Positions 35,995-47,639 are shown, counted from the stretch's first letter. The stretch is 64,000 nucleotides of DNA from Diphasiastrum complanatum (GCA_029204225.1 CM055098.1:8900746-8964745), one strand, 5' to 3'. Numbers and translations: made by a program. The notes: generated from the letters alone by a model not told the origin.

Positions 35995-36110
35995 CATTCG
36001 GCTACCCGTATTGCCCACACAAAAAAAAAAGGTTTCTGAGAAAGCTCACCCATTTCAGAAACACAGTTCAAAAACGTGTTTCTGAACGCATTTTCAGAAA
36101 CGAGCCAAAA
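35995..36110. repeat. GAAACG palindromic block
   Basis: Poly-A followed by TTTCAGAAACAC, AACGTGTTTCTGAACG and TTTTCAGAAACGAG, related to the palindromic MITE ends at 35190, 55744 and 56780. Confidence 0.45.
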
Positions 36111-36372
36111 ATTTGTAGGCAACAAGAACTCAAATCACTGCAATGGAAACCATAAGGCGTTAAGAGAGTTAATATGTAGATTGAATGCAAGACCTAAGGA
36201 ACACTGATGATAAATGTAATGACTCACAATCCAATCACCTATTGGTTCTTGGACCAGTGGTAATGAAGATCCAATGGGTCTTGTGTTCAGATCCTGTATA
36301 GATGTACACATTTAAAGGTCACAAAACATCGTTGAGATGAAGATGGTGGCTGCCTTTAAATTCACACGCTCT
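36110..36372 (+). repeat. Dispersed repeat, copy 2 (SINE-like)
   Basis: Second copy of the 34930-35190 repeat with the same A/B-box-like pair (TGGACCAGTGGTAAT, GTGTTCAGATCCTG). The pair encloses a MITE-containing interval, so an LTR-like arrangement was considered but no PBS is present. Confidence 0.5.
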
Positions 36373-36619
36373 GATACATTCATTCCAATGCACTGTGCAG
36401 CTTGGATGCAACATAAGCTATTAGCCATTTATTTATAAGGTTTATGATCCTACTAATAATGATGCCATTTGTTGGCTGGAAATTTTTAGCATAGGGGTCA
36501 TGCCAGGTCTACACCCTCCATAAGAAATTATAAACAGTCAAATAACAAATGGAAGTCCCTAGATCCCCAAACCACATGGTCTGATATCAATTATCAAAGG
36601 ATTTGCTGGTCTTTATGCA

Positions 36620-36665
36620 ATATATATATATATATATACATATATATACATATATATATATATAT
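36620..36665. repeat. (TA)n microsatellite at hAT-A left flank
   Basis: TA run with two ACA interruptions, directly left of the hAT-A sequence. Confidence 0.9.
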
Positions 36666-36666
36666 C

Positions 36667-39600
36667 TTAGTGCCTGGTGGTATCGTCGGGCATGCTGGCA
36701 AGAGATGATGGGGGTGCCCTGACACTCAGCATGAGGTGGGCCTCTGAATCCATCGGCAATCAAGTCGTCTAGCTCTACATCTGAATACAAATGCTCTGGG
36801 CTCTGTGCCTCATCGGGTAAACAATCCTCTGGCTCATCCCGTTCATCATCCCGTGGCTCATCCTGTGCACCATGTAGACCCTCCATGCCATCCCAACCTG
36901 TACCATCGAAGTCATTAGGTGTCTCATCTGGTGTGTTGTCGAAGTAACGCCCATGACTCTGTACTGCACACATACAAGCAGCTTCGGGACCGGCATCTAA
37001 ATCACTCTGCCCTCTATCAAGGACCTCCTCCATCATATCGACATAAGTAGGTATGCCACTACCCCCCCCGTGTGCCCTGCCTGTCGACCGGTATGACCTG
37101 TGCCATGTGCCCCACCTCTACCACGTGATGCACCTATGACCCCTGTCCGTGGCGTGAGCCCAACACCGTTATGCCTCATCCCACTCTGACCTGGCGAACA
37201 CCACCCGAATGGGCTCATCCTCATCCTACTCATCCTCTGACACTGGCTCATCTGTCTCATACAAAGGAGGCTCTCGGTGATCAAGCCCAAGCTCTCTCTC
37301 TCTGAGCTGCCTCCTCACTGGATCCTGAGCAGCTGGGTGACCGAACATGCCCATGCCGAAATGAAATGCAGCTAGCTCCTCCATGAGTCTGATAGGATCC
37401 AAACCAATGTGTGGGCCCACCTTGTAGATGTACTCAAGCCAATCTGCCTCGAGCTCCCTGTCTGTGATCTGTGTCGGAGAGAGGAAGAGGGGATGCAGTA
37501 TGTGTGCAACATTGTGGATACTCCTATGAAAGTAGTTCCACCGCGTCTCCCAAATGAACTTCAGCTCGGTCATCCTGCACGTGATAGGCATGGGGTTGAA
37601 GAAAGAGGGGCCTCAATCAAAGCAAAATACGGAAAAACGTAACATCAACAGAAAAACAAACTAGCAATCACTGAAAAGATAAAGACCAATTACATTACTA
37701 TACCGCTTACCTCTCTGGCTGCAAGATGGACAGCTGCAGGAACTATCCAATCCGGTCCATGAGCTCATACACCAGTCCAAGTGTGGACCCCTCGCTATCA
37801 ACCATGCACAATGTAGAGTGGTCGAAGGAGTCCTGACAATGTCTGCGCATCCCTCCAGAACTGGTCTCCCCTCACTGTGGAAGAAAAGTGCTCCCCATCC
37901 TCTGTGCGCTGAAACGTACTGGAACGCCAAAGATCGCTCGCAACCATCTATAGAAGTTGTGCCTTGCACCTGATCAGACGGTCAATGACCACCAAGTCGA
38001 AAGCAAAGCATGTGGGGGCTGGCTTCTTGAGGTCCAACTGGTTGAACCAGAACATGGCTAGAACACGCCTCTTCCTGGTGACAAAAGTCACCAGGAAGAG
38101 GGCCTCCCGGACGATGGCTCTAACCCAGGGAAGTCCACCTATGTCCCCCATCAGAAGGTCTATATCGTGCGCTGCACAGGGGGTATGAACGATGTGAGGG
38201 AACTCGACCTCTAGCAGGACACCCATCTGAACGCAGTTGGTGGCATTGTCCATCACCACCGTAACGACATGCTGGGGGCCTATGGACAGGATGGAAGACC
38301 TAATGACATCAAACATGAACTCTGCAGATATGACTCTCCCCCCCTACTGCAATCCACGGCCCTCAAAAATTGTGCCCATGAGCTGGAGACCAAGATGTTG
38401 AGGATCGGCCTCCTCCTGACATCAGTCCATCCAGCCATCGGACATGATGCTGCAACCGTATGTGGCCCAATGGCGGCATAGAGGCTCCATCTCTCTAGAC
38501 ATTGGACAAGGACTCGACCCTATCTCTCAGCATGTGTGTGTGAACAACCTCTGAACTAGGGACTCTCCAGCTAGGGCTGACAGACTGTGCAAAGTGGAAT
38601 GCCCTTCTGAAGGGCTCAGAGTCGGTGATGGCAAATGGAAGGTTCAGCTCATAAATCAAACTGGCCACGGCCTGTGTGGCCTCTCTGTCCATGTGCGGCT
38701 AATGGGCGCCGTGAATGGTCTGTTGCCTAAGAACTCTCCCTGCTGGGCGACAGGTAGTGGACCTCCAGCATGGTGCACCAATTGCGACGGGAATGGATGA
38801 TGACACGACAGGCTGGGCACTAGTGGATGCATCGGTTGTAGACGTAGAATGGGGAGAATGGGATGCACTGGCAGGGATGGGTGCAGCAGCATAAGTGGGA
38901 TGCACTGGAGGGGCAACATTTGGCATGGGATACGAAAACTGCTGGCTAGGGACGTCATCCGGATGGGAAGGGAGGGAGGGAGGAAGGGATCTCCTCAACA
39001 TCCTCGAAGGCCTCGTCACCCTCATCCTGGGCCTGCTCGGGTGGCGGAGAGTCCATGAGAAAATCGTAAATTGAGGGAGTGCGAGCAACAGGAGGCGGCG
39101 GTAGAACCGTCGTGGCAACTGGCGGACGCGAGGGGACGGGTTCCACCAGAATGGGTGCAGATGGGGGTGCGTGTGGCGGAACTATCTGAGGGGGATGAGA
39201 GGCAGTGGGACAGGACGAGGATGCACTCCCTCTCCTCGTGCGTGCCAGCCAAGCAGGCAACAACTCGGGGTCAGCCACATAAGGAGCGGTGCAAAACTGG
39301 AGAACACCCTTCGAAATGGTGTTCTCCCCCGCCACCCGACGTGGCCCATAAGTGTCCAATAGTCGCTGCTTGATGGGGACGGACATGCTGCCACAAGGGA
39401 CAACATTTATGGTGGCAACATTTTTGACGCGTGCACCGAGCAAGTGGCGTTTAAGGCGAGTGAGGGTGGCAACGAACTCGACCAGGCAATATCGACAATG
39501 CACGACCTTTGCACCGGTCTTGTTGGACTTGTCGGCAACCCCCCTGACAACGTCCACCTTGTCCGACCGATCGACAAGGTTGGATTGCACCATTGCGATG

Positions 39601-39750
39601 GAGGGAGTTGTGGAAAAAAGGGAGATAAGATCGTGAATGTGATAGGAGGCAGAAAGCTGGAAATCAAACAGCAAGGACGGAAACACCAATAGCAGGGCGA
39701 AAGGTAACAGATCAACCTCAAAGACAGGGCGAGATGAAATCAGATAAAGA
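36667..39750 (-). pseudogene. hAT-A transposase relic (BED finger, DUF659)
   Basis: Minus strand. The N-terminus (39597 to about 38960) has a BED-type zinc finger (HCRYCLVEFVATLTRLKRHL) followed by a Pro-rich linker. The DUF659 part runs about 38690-37948: LIYELNLPFAITDSEPFRRA, SDGWMD, then FDVIRSSILSIGPQHVVTVV, MDNATNCVQMGVLLEVEFPH and TPCAAHDIDLLMGDIG. A region with W..HRSIHNVAHILHPLF is at about 37540. The C-terminal hAT dimerisation domain (hATC) is absent; an acidic tail follows (36587-37036). Stops and frameshifts separate the blocks. hAT transposases perform cut-and-paste transposition; this one cannot. Confidence 0.82.
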
Positions 39751-39880
39751 AGGCAAGGAGGGCGCGGACAGCGTGGAAGGGTGCGAACAGTAGCAAGGGA
39801 GAGAGTGAGGGGGGCGGGTAGTTTAGGTCAAAAAAATAAATTAAATTAAATAATAAAAATATTAACCAGTATCACGGCAT

Positions 39881-39888
<8 letters not shown>

Positions 39889-39941
<53 letters not shown>
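39889..39941. repeat. (TA)n microsatellite at hAT-A right flank
   Basis: A perfect TA run of about 53 bp directly right of hAT-A. Confidence 0.95.
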
Positions 39942-39944
<3 letters not shown>

Positions 39945-39949
39945 CAGAC

Positions 39950-40130
39950 ATGAGGGTCCGGGCCGGATGCGGGCTTTTCGCGTCCGCGTCCGCGTTCGAC
40001 GCCAGGACCCGGCCGCGTCACCCCCGGACGCAAGGTCGGACGCATCCTATTTTTTTTTTCAATTTCAATCCAAACGCGTCTAGCGTCCCGGACGCGGACG
40101 CGTCCGGGCCTTGGACGCGTTCTTTTATTT
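39950..40130. repeat. CpG-rich palindromic block 1
   Basis: Dense GGACGCG/CGCGTCC motifs: GTCCGGGCCGGATGCGGGC, CGCGTCCGCGTCCGCG, CCCGGACGCGGACGCGTCC. Two GC blocks are separated by a poly-T/CAATTTCAAT spacer. Related blocks lie at 44895-45050 and 55228-55415. It sits directly upstream of the hAT-B 5' end. Confidence 0.75.
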
Positions 40131-40269
40131 AAAAAAAAAAAAAAACAGACAGAATCGCGAGAGCAGCGGAACAGTCCACAGAAGCGTTATGGGCTAGTGA
40201 GAGAGGAGAGAAAGAGGGCGAGAGAGAGAGCTATCGTGAATGAGGGAGAGAGAGCTATGGTGGGTGGGT

Positions 40270-40332
40270 GATGGTGTGTGTGTGTGTGTGTGTGTGTGTT
40301 GATTTGTGTGTGCATGTGTGCGTGTGGTGATT

Positions 40333-40374
<42 letters not shown>

Positions 40375-40454
40375 TTTGTGTGTGTGTGTGTACGAGACAT
40401 GGTGTGTGTGTGAGTTTAGGGTTTAGGGTCTGGGTGTTCGGGTTTAGGGTTTAG

Positions 40455-40495
<41 letters not shown>
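40270..40495. repeat. (TG)n, (AG)n and TTTAGGG-type tracts
   Basis: TG runs at 40274-40299 and 40333-40356, AG runs at 40356-40372 and 40458-40495, and TTTAGGG-like repeats at 40414-40455. These form the 5' untranslated region of hAT-B; the mirror arrangement occurs at 50640-50857 in hAT-C. Confidence 0.9.
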
Positions 40496-40498
<3 letters not shown>

Positions 40499-40518
40499 GA
40501 TTTGTGTGCTTGTGTGTG

Positions 40519-40552
<34 letters not shown>

Positions 40553-40557
<5 letters not shown>

Positions 40558-43500
40558 CGCTCGTCCCATTTGGGATGAGGTCGAGTTGTTGCCCGACAAA
40601 AAGTGGCGTTGCACTTTTTGTCGAAAGCAGTTCACAGGGAACGCCTCTCGGGTTCGAGCACATTTGGGGGGATTGCGAGTCCGACCCACAGGGGGACGCT
40701 ATGGGATCGGCGTTTGTATGGTCATCCCCTCTGCGGAGAGGGCTCGCATTCTCGACACATGCTGAGCCAGGTGCTGAGGCTGTCGAGCCATCCACAGATG
40801 CCACACTGCCACCGCCACCGCCACCGCCACCGCATCCACAGCCGCCACCGCCTCCCCCACCCCCTCCGCCAGTACTCCCCATGGATCCACAGCCTCCACT
40901 GCTGCACCTACGCCTGTGCCACCACCTTCAGATCTGCACGGTCTGTCCGCATCCTCCGCTTCCGCACCTACACCTATGCCACCACCTCCAGATCCGCATC
41001 GTCCATCCGCATTCTCACAGCCATCCACATCCCGAGGCAACAGACAGATGTCCATGCCGGGATCTTTCAGAGAGGGGCAGCACAGAGAGGCCACCAGAAC
41101 CATAGCACAGATGTTCTATGACCTGAACCTCCCCTTTATCATGGCATCATCCCGCATCTTTCGAGAGGCTATCTCGAAAGTTGCAGTCCGCGGGCCCGGC
41201 TACACACCACCCACAGCCGACGCGCTTCGCAACCCTTTGCTCCAAGAGCGGGTTGCATCCGTCAGAGAGAGACTAGCCGCATTGCAAGAGGCCTGGGATA
41301 GATACGACTGCTCCATCATGGCTGATGGGTGGACTGATCGTCGTAGACGTCCACTCATCAACGTCATTGTTTCTAATTGCTACGGTTCCATGTTCCTCGG
41401 CAGCGTCGACACCTCTGAAGCAGGGAGAGTGCACACGGCCGAGTACATCTACGGCATCATCCGCGCGGCGATAGAGGAGGTTGGGCCACAGCGCGTTGTC
41501 CAGGTAAATTCTTTTTCATTAGTTGCTTGATACAAATGTTTCAATAGTTTTCGATTGATTGCAATGCGTTTCCAAGCTGTGGATTAATCATATCAACTGA
41601 TCGCGATAGGTTGTGACGAACAATGCGTCCAACTGCCGCAGTATGGGGGAGCTTCTTATGGCAGAGTACCCCTCCATTGTGTGGACTCCATGTGCCGCAC
41701 ACTCACTGGACCTCCTCTTGCATTCCATCGGGCGCCTGCCTTGGGTTAGTGAGATTCTCACGAGGGCACTTGCGGTTGTGGACTTCGTCACACACAAGCG
41801 CCGCACCACCGCCCTTTTCAGCACATTCAACAGGTAAGATCCTACTTATGTTTTGGCTCGTTCAAGATGCTTCTTATTTTTTCTCTCGTTCCGTGTGTGC
41901 CTCTCATTCCGTTTGTCAATGCAAGCTCGACTTGAAGAAGCCCGCTCACACCCGCTTCGCCTTTCAATTCATCATGCTTGAGCGGCTACACAAGCTCAAG
42001 GGTGATTTGCGGCACATGGCTACTTCTGCAAAGTTCACAGCCATGGACCTGTCCACGACCCCAGAGGGCTTGGCCTTCCACGAGATCCTCTTCATGGAGC
42101 CTTTCTGGGTTGATATGCAGCAGCTCATGGACGTCATGCGCCCCATCTACTCTGTTCTGAGGCTCGTTGATTGCGAGGGGTGCATGCTGGGCCTCATATA
42201 CGAGTTCATGGACCGCATAGGCGAGGCTCTCCAGCTTTCTGAGCTGGACCCTGCCAGGTATAACTTTTTCCGTCTCACCATCCTTTCTTTCATTCGCACT
42301 CTGTTTCGTCTTGCTGCCGCAGCACGCAATCGTGTAATTGTTGCCTCCACATGGTATGGTCCACAGGTTGGAGCCTATTAGGCGGTTGTGGCGGCGACGA
42401 TGGGATAAGTTTCACTGGCCCATTCACAGTGTGGCCCACATATTGCATCCGCTGTTTCAGAGCAAGAGGCAATATGACGATGCAGAGTTCCGTGCGGACT
42501 GGTTCTCATACATCCGCCTCCTCAGCAGTGACACTGGTATCTGCAGCAGGCTCAAGGAGCAGAGGCTGAGTTACAGGTAAACTCTTGCTCTATCGTTTGC
42601 TTTCATTTGCTCAATTTCCCTGCGCAGGCTCAATTGTACTCACGCGTATCGTTGCTCAATCTCAGGCACCGTCTGGGGCTGTTCGGTGAGGACCTTGCAC
42701 GTGTCCGAGAGAACGGGCTTATGCCTGTATCGTGGTGGGATAGCTACGGCGCTGGACAGCCAGACCTGAGGACTTTCACGGGTATGTTATCTAATCTCAT
42801 TCATCCAACCAGTTTCCACATTGTCTCTACAAGGCCGGGACTCACGAAAGTGGCTTCCAATTAATGCAAGATTGTTCTGCTTGCGTGTGCGAGCGGAACT
42901 GATCAGCGTTCAGCCTTGTTCACACGAACAGGCGGAACCGCCTCACGACTGAGCGATGCAATGACTTGGTGTACTGCAACACCAACACCAGGGTGGTTCG
43001 ACGCATCGCGGACAACATGAGAGCAACAGGCGTACGCTCCCTACTGTTGCAGGTATATGTCTATGCTCTATCGTTTGCTCTCTTATTAGTTTAATTAATG
43101 CCCTCACGATTGCTTCGGCTATTCTCACGAATGATTGACTTGTGTAGGTCAATCCCGATAATTGTTCCAGCGGCCGATCCTGACGGAGAGCCACAGGTTG
43201 ATCCAGACGAGGCCGCTCGGCGTGCTCTGCGGGGTGATCCTGAGGATGATTCTGACACCGAGGAGCCTACCCCCCTCCCTGCTGATGTTCCATTGCCCTC
43301 CTCCTCTGATGAGCCCCCATATGATTCCAACGAGATGGTCGACATTGCAGGGGATGGTCCACGTGCCCCACCCAGTACTCCCGCTACACGCCCCCTTTCA
43401 GATGATGGCTAGTCAGAGTTTGCGAGGGAGACAAAGGCTGCCGCCCAGAGACAGATTGCGCAGAGACGACTCAGAGCATCACAGGCAGTCGGTTCTTCCC

Positions 43501-43720
43501 AGAGACCCCCTCGTGGCAAAGGGAGACCGCCAGGCAGGAGTGTACCACAGAGGGTTCCTTCCGGCAGACCTGGAGGCAGGCCAACCAAGAGGGGAGGCAC
43601 CGATGGTTTTTCTAGTCGTCTCTTGGCAGGCGTTGGCCCAGACTTGGAGGAGTCCCAGATGCCTCCAAACTCCCAGCCAGAGTTTGTATTTGACACCCCT
43701 GCAGATGCATCTGGCACATA
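40553..43720 (+). pseudogene. hAT-B transposase gene relic with introns
   Basis: ATG at 40553. Exon 1 (to 41503) has a BED finger (WRCTFCRKQFTGNASRVRAH), a Pro-rich linker with a frameshift, and DUF659 (MFYDLNLPFIMASSRIFREA, IMADGWTDRRRRPLINVIVS). Exon 2 is 41610-41833 (NASNCRSMGELL, WTPCAAHSLDLLLHSIG). Exon 3 is about 41925-42257 (LDLKKPAHTRFAFQF), exon 4 is 42367-42576 (FHWPIHSVAHILHPLF) and exon 5 starts at about 42666 (LGLFGEDLARVRENGLMPVS). The hATC region is at about 42885-43050 (CERN, then TGA for Trp, then SAF). The last exon ends at TAG 43718-43720 after a Lys/Arg/Pro-rich tail. Lesions: frameshift in exon 1; acceptor before exon 3 changed from CAGG to CAAG; about 11-bp loss at the end of exon 5; TGA in hATC; TAG for Trp at 43410. 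Confidence 0.85.
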
Positions 43721-43944
43721 GAGGGATGATTTGTTTAGCACAGACTTGTAGATATTGATACACAGAGCATCATGTACATTGGCATCATATGAGATGTATA
43801 TATTTTTTTAACAGTCTGTTTGTGTCATGGCTAATTTATCATGGTTGGTTATAAATGGTTAGGTATGTGAAATTTGAATGGCTAGTTAAAAATGGTTTGA
43901 ATTACGCAATTTGAATGGTTAGTTAGAAATGGCTTGCTCTGTGC

Positions 43945-43950
<6 letters not shown>

Positions 43951-43980
<30 letters not shown>
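43951..43980. repeat. (AG)n tract in hAT-B 3' region
   Basis: 30-bp AG run; equivalent of the CT run at 47399-47459 in hAT-C. Confidence 0.95.
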
Positions 43981-43982
<2 letters not shown>

Positions 43983-44154
43983 GACGTAGTATGAAAATTG
44001 TAAATGCTGCAGCTATTGTTTTACACAAGCGCATCTTCATGTCTCTCATATCATATGCATCATGTCCAATCATTTAACCCTAAACACTAAACCCCACACC
44101 CTAACAAATGGCACAATTAACATAACACCCTAAACAACAATCCCTAACAAATCG

Positions 44155-44295
44155 CACTTGTGTCGCATACACTTGTTGAACTCGTGTATAATGCCAAGAA
44201 TACAGTCCATAGGTTTGTGATCCCGATACAAACCCAAGGGATCGTGCCTGGCGCGATTTGAGTATCGTTCAGTCAAAATGGCCCGTCGCAAGGAG
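44155..44295 (+). repeat. Hairpin-rich module, copy 2
   Basis: GCACTTGTGTCGCATACACT, then GAATACAGTCCATAGGTTTG, TGATCCCGATACAAACCC and ATCGTGCC-T-GGCGCGAT. The first hairpin differs from the other copies by paired changes (GGTTTGT/ACAAACC against GGTTCGT/ACGAACC), which keeps the stem. Lies at the 3' side of hAT-B in the same orientation. Confidence 0.7.
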
Positions 44296-44660
44296 CAAAA
44301 CGCAATTAGGTCTAGCGAAATAGGCATAGTAGTGTGTAGTTCTTGTGGTTCCCTGTTTTGAGAGCTTGTCACTCTTCTGGTGAGCATTGATTTCCCCCAA
44401 AGACTTGTGGTCCTAAGAGCTTGTCACTCTTCTGGTGAGCGTTCACCTCTCCCAAATCCTCTGGTGAGCATTCACTTCTTTGAGACAATCACTGATGCAC
44501 CCTAAACCCTAAATTAGTAATTTGTTTGCCATGCAAACCATCATCTTCACTCCAAACCTCTTTCAGATCTTTCTTTGCCGCTTTTTTGGAGCTTAGTTCC
44601 CAATGAAGATTCATAATAATTTATGGACTGCTCATTAGTCATCGTTGTTTGGTAATATCT

Positions 44661-45258
44661 CACTAATGGGAGGCATGGGCAGTGGTTAGGTTTGTTGCAA
44701 ATATTTTTAGGCACCTTTTTCTTTTTTTTTAACAAGAGGGGGCAGGTGGGTGCCAAACACCCTCTGATAATTAATTTCCAGGGGGGGGGGGGGGGGGAGG
44801 GGGTAGGGGGAGGAAAATTGTTTTTATTTCGTTTTGGGGATGTGGGACAGTGAGGGGAGGGGCCTATTTTTTTTTTATTTTGAAAAAAAAACTTGAAAAA
44901 TGTCGGACGCGTCCGGACCCGGACGCACCCCTGAGGCGTCCGCATCCGGACGCGCCCATACCCTGGGCGCGGGCGCAGGCGCGCGACCGCGTCCGCGTCT
45001 GGACGCGGACGCCTCAGAGGTGCGTCCGGGTCCGGACACGTCCGCCATTTTTCAATTTTTTTAAAAAAAAAAAAAATACAAGCCCATGCCCTCACTATCC
45101 CACATCCCGAAAGCGAACCCCTACCCCCCGCCCCCCCCCCGGAATTAATTATTAGAGGGTGTCTGGCACCAACCTGCCCCCTCCTGTTAAAAAATAGGAA
45201 AACAGTACCCAAAAAAATTTGCAACAAACCTAACCACTGCCCATGCCTCCCATGTTTG
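44661..45258. mobile_element. Foldback (full-length palindromic) element, 598 bp
   Basis: Near-perfect inverted arms of about 285 bp each. The outer part is ATGGGAGGCATGGGCAGTGG on the left with its complement ending at 45253. Arms continue through matching GGTTAGGTTTGTTGCAAAT, GAGGGGGCAGGTGGGTGCC, poly-G/poly-C runs and CpG-rich inner ends. A 6-bp direct repeat ATATCT (44655-44660, 45259-45264) flanks it if the ends are CACTA and TTTG; that assignment is tentative. No coding capacity. Confidence 0.75.
44895..45050. repeat. CpG-rich palindromic block 2
   Basis: GTCGGACGCGTCCGGACCC, GGACGCACCCCTGAGGCGTCC and their inverted counterparts form the centre of the foldback element. Confidence 0.8.
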
Positions 45259-45264
45259 ATATCT

Positions 45265-45711
45265 ACAGAATCAGACATGAAAGAGCAACAATTAATATTT
45301 TTTGAGTCTCCAGAACTTTGTCTCGTGCCCTCGCTATCTCTCTCTCCCTGACGAATCTATATTATACTATTATATAAATATAGGTAAACGATGCGCTCCC
45401 CCGATGAACTTCAACAACTTACTAATTACTTATGCTCCAGAGTGTCATTCAACACAGGGAAGTTCAAGACCTACACAGTACTATGGCCTATGTGATGAGA
45501 TAGATTAAGGGTTTTTGGATGAACTCCAACAACAACACTGAAAGGAAACAGGAATTCTGTCACTGCTGCAGCAGAACAGAATGGGATGATCGGATCGCAA
45601 GATGAGATTTTAGAGCATAAGGTCATTGTGCTTTTGATGAATTCTAAATGCTCAGAAATTGCATGTCGTGCCATGGCAGGAATCGTCCAAATTTACTTTT
45701 CTCATACAATA

Positions 45712-45767
<56 letters not shown>

Positions 45768-46164
45768 ACCAGAAGATTTTTTGGGAGAAGTATCCTCGTG
45801 TTCTTTGTGCGTGGGAAATGCCCTTCATCTAGAAAACTTTTAACCACGTTCTTCTCTACAGTTTTATGGGCTCTATACAGGTTGAGTAAAGGATTTGCCT
45901 GCATACAGGCTGTCGAGAGGAATTGGCTTCACTGCCCATTATTGACGTTTTACTTCTCCCCGATTAACAACCAAAGCAAGGATATCAAATATACTGTTGA
46001 GCAAGATTCTGATGATGATGAAGAGTACAAGCCTGCAGTTAGCCAGGAAGAAATGGCAACAAGCACGTTGAGTTTGCACCCTCTACTGGTTGCCAGCTCG
46101 TGAAGTTAGAAGAACAATGCATCGGCCTTCCCTGGTGAGATACATGTCTGGACGTAGAATATAA
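45265..46164. other. Unassigned intron segment with a CT tract
   Basis: Contains a (CT)n run at 45713-45764. Two short stretches look coding-like but are unassigned: EILEHKVIVLLMNSKCSEIA at about 45602-45661 and DIKYTVEQDSDDDEEYKPAV at about 45979-46038. No supporting splice structure was found, so I do not call a gene. Confidence 0.3.
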
Positions 46165-47066
46165 GATCCCGTTTGGAGAAACGGGCCCGTAGGACGGAAA
46201 GCTACAAAACTAGTCCATTTCGCTTGACCTAATTGCATTTCTCTCCCGTCGAAGGGCCATTTTGACCAGACGATACCCGAATCGAGCCAGGCTCGATCCC
46301 TTGGGTTCGTATCAGGATCACGAACCTGTGGACTGTATTCCTGGGCCATTTTATCGATTTCCAATGGTTTCAGTTCCCATCCCACACGAAGTGTCCTTGA
46401 AGCCCTATTCAACGTCGAACTTCGGACGGACGTTCCGGGCTGACCGTCTGTCGTTTCCTCGTCCTGTCTGTTTCGACAGGTTCCTATTGAGGTTGTCCAC
46501 TGGCCGACACAGACGGCACCTGAAACGGATCCTGTTTGAAGAAACGGGGCCGTTGGATGGAAAGCTGCAAAACTAGTCCATTTCGCTTGACCTAATTGCG
46601 TTTCTCTCCCGTCGAAGGGCCATTTTGACCGGACGATACTCGAATCCAGCAGGCTCGATCCCTTGGGTTCTAATCAGGATCACAAACCTGTGGACTGTAT
46701 TCCTGGGCCATTTTGTCGATTTCCAATGTTTTCAGTTTCCATCCCACACGAAGTGTCCTTGAACCCCTGTTCAACGTCGAACTTCGGACGGACGGGCTGA
46801 CCGTCGGTCGTTTCCTCGTCCTGTCTGTTCCGACAGGTTCCTATCGAGGTTGTCCACTGGCCGAAATAGACGACACCTAAAACGGATCCCGTTTGAAGAA
46901 ACGGGGCCGTCGGACAGAAAGCTGCAAAACCAGTCCATTTCGCTTGACCTAATTGTGTTTCTCTCCCGTTGAAGGGCCATTTCGACCGGACGATACCCGA
47001 ATCGAGGTAGGCTCGATCCCTTGGGTTCGTATCGGGATCACGAACCTATGGACTGTATTCTTGGCC
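46165..47066 (-). repeat. Hairpin-rich tandem array, about 2.5 units of about 360 bp
   Basis: Unit starts at 46165, 46528 and 46885 (GATCC(C/T)GTTTG), so periods are 363 and 357 bp. Each unit contains several small inverted repeats: CCCGTTT/AAACGGG, CCTGTC/GACAGG, GGCTCGAT with its complement, and GGTTCGT/ACGAACC. Part of the unit is the module seen at 5005-5165 and 44155-44295, here on the minus strand. The last partial unit runs into the 3' flank of hAT-C (to about 47130). Confidence 0.85.
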
Positions 47067-47395
47067 TATTAATGCATTCTATACAGGTTTAAGTGTATGC
47101 TACACAAGTGCTGCTTTGATGTTGAATCTGCACATACCTATGGTGCAATGCCTACGACACAATGAGGATGTGGGGTTGATGATGTTTATGGCTGTGGTTA
47201 TGTGGTTATGATGATTATGGTTGTGGCTTGTTTTGATGGTTATGGCTGTGGGGTTGTAGGTTTATGATGATTTGTTAGGGTTTAGGGTTTAGGGTGTTAT
47301 GTTAACTGTGCCATTTGTTAGGGTGTCGGGTTTAGCGTGTTATGTTCAATGGTTGAACATGATGCAGATGTTATGAGAGACATGAAGAGCAAACC

Positions 47396-47398
<3 letters not shown>

Positions 47399-47459
<61 letters not shown>
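47399..47459. repeat. (CT)n microsatellite in hAT-C 3' region
   Basis: About 61-bp CT run. TTTAGGG-like repeats at 47274-47294 lie nearby, as in hAT-B. Confidence 0.97.
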
Positions 47460-47461
<2 letters not shown>

Positions 47462-47639
47462 TTGCACAGAGCAAACCATTTCTGACTAACCATTCAAATT
47501 TCACAGAGCTAACCATTTGTAAGCAACCATGATAAATTAGCCATGACACGAATAAACTGTATAAAGATATATACATCTATTCTGATGCCAATATACATGA
47601 TAGTCTGTGTGTATCAATATCTACAAGTCTGTGCTAAAA

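Noticed and set aside
34930-36372. LTR pair of a small retrotransposon
   Set aside because: The 260-bp direct repeats lack a PBS, polypurine tract and TG...CA ends; a dispersed SINE-like repeat fits better.
40575-41121. Two long Pro/His-rich plus-strand frames and minus-strand Gly/Val-rich frames
   Set aside because: Alternative frames of the repetitive Pro-rich linker of hAT-B exon 1; the equivalent frames at 50009-50687 are rejected for the same reason.
44547-45278. 243-codon minus-strand frame
   Set aside because: It lies within a palindromic foldback element; the arms give mirror-image frames and no domain.
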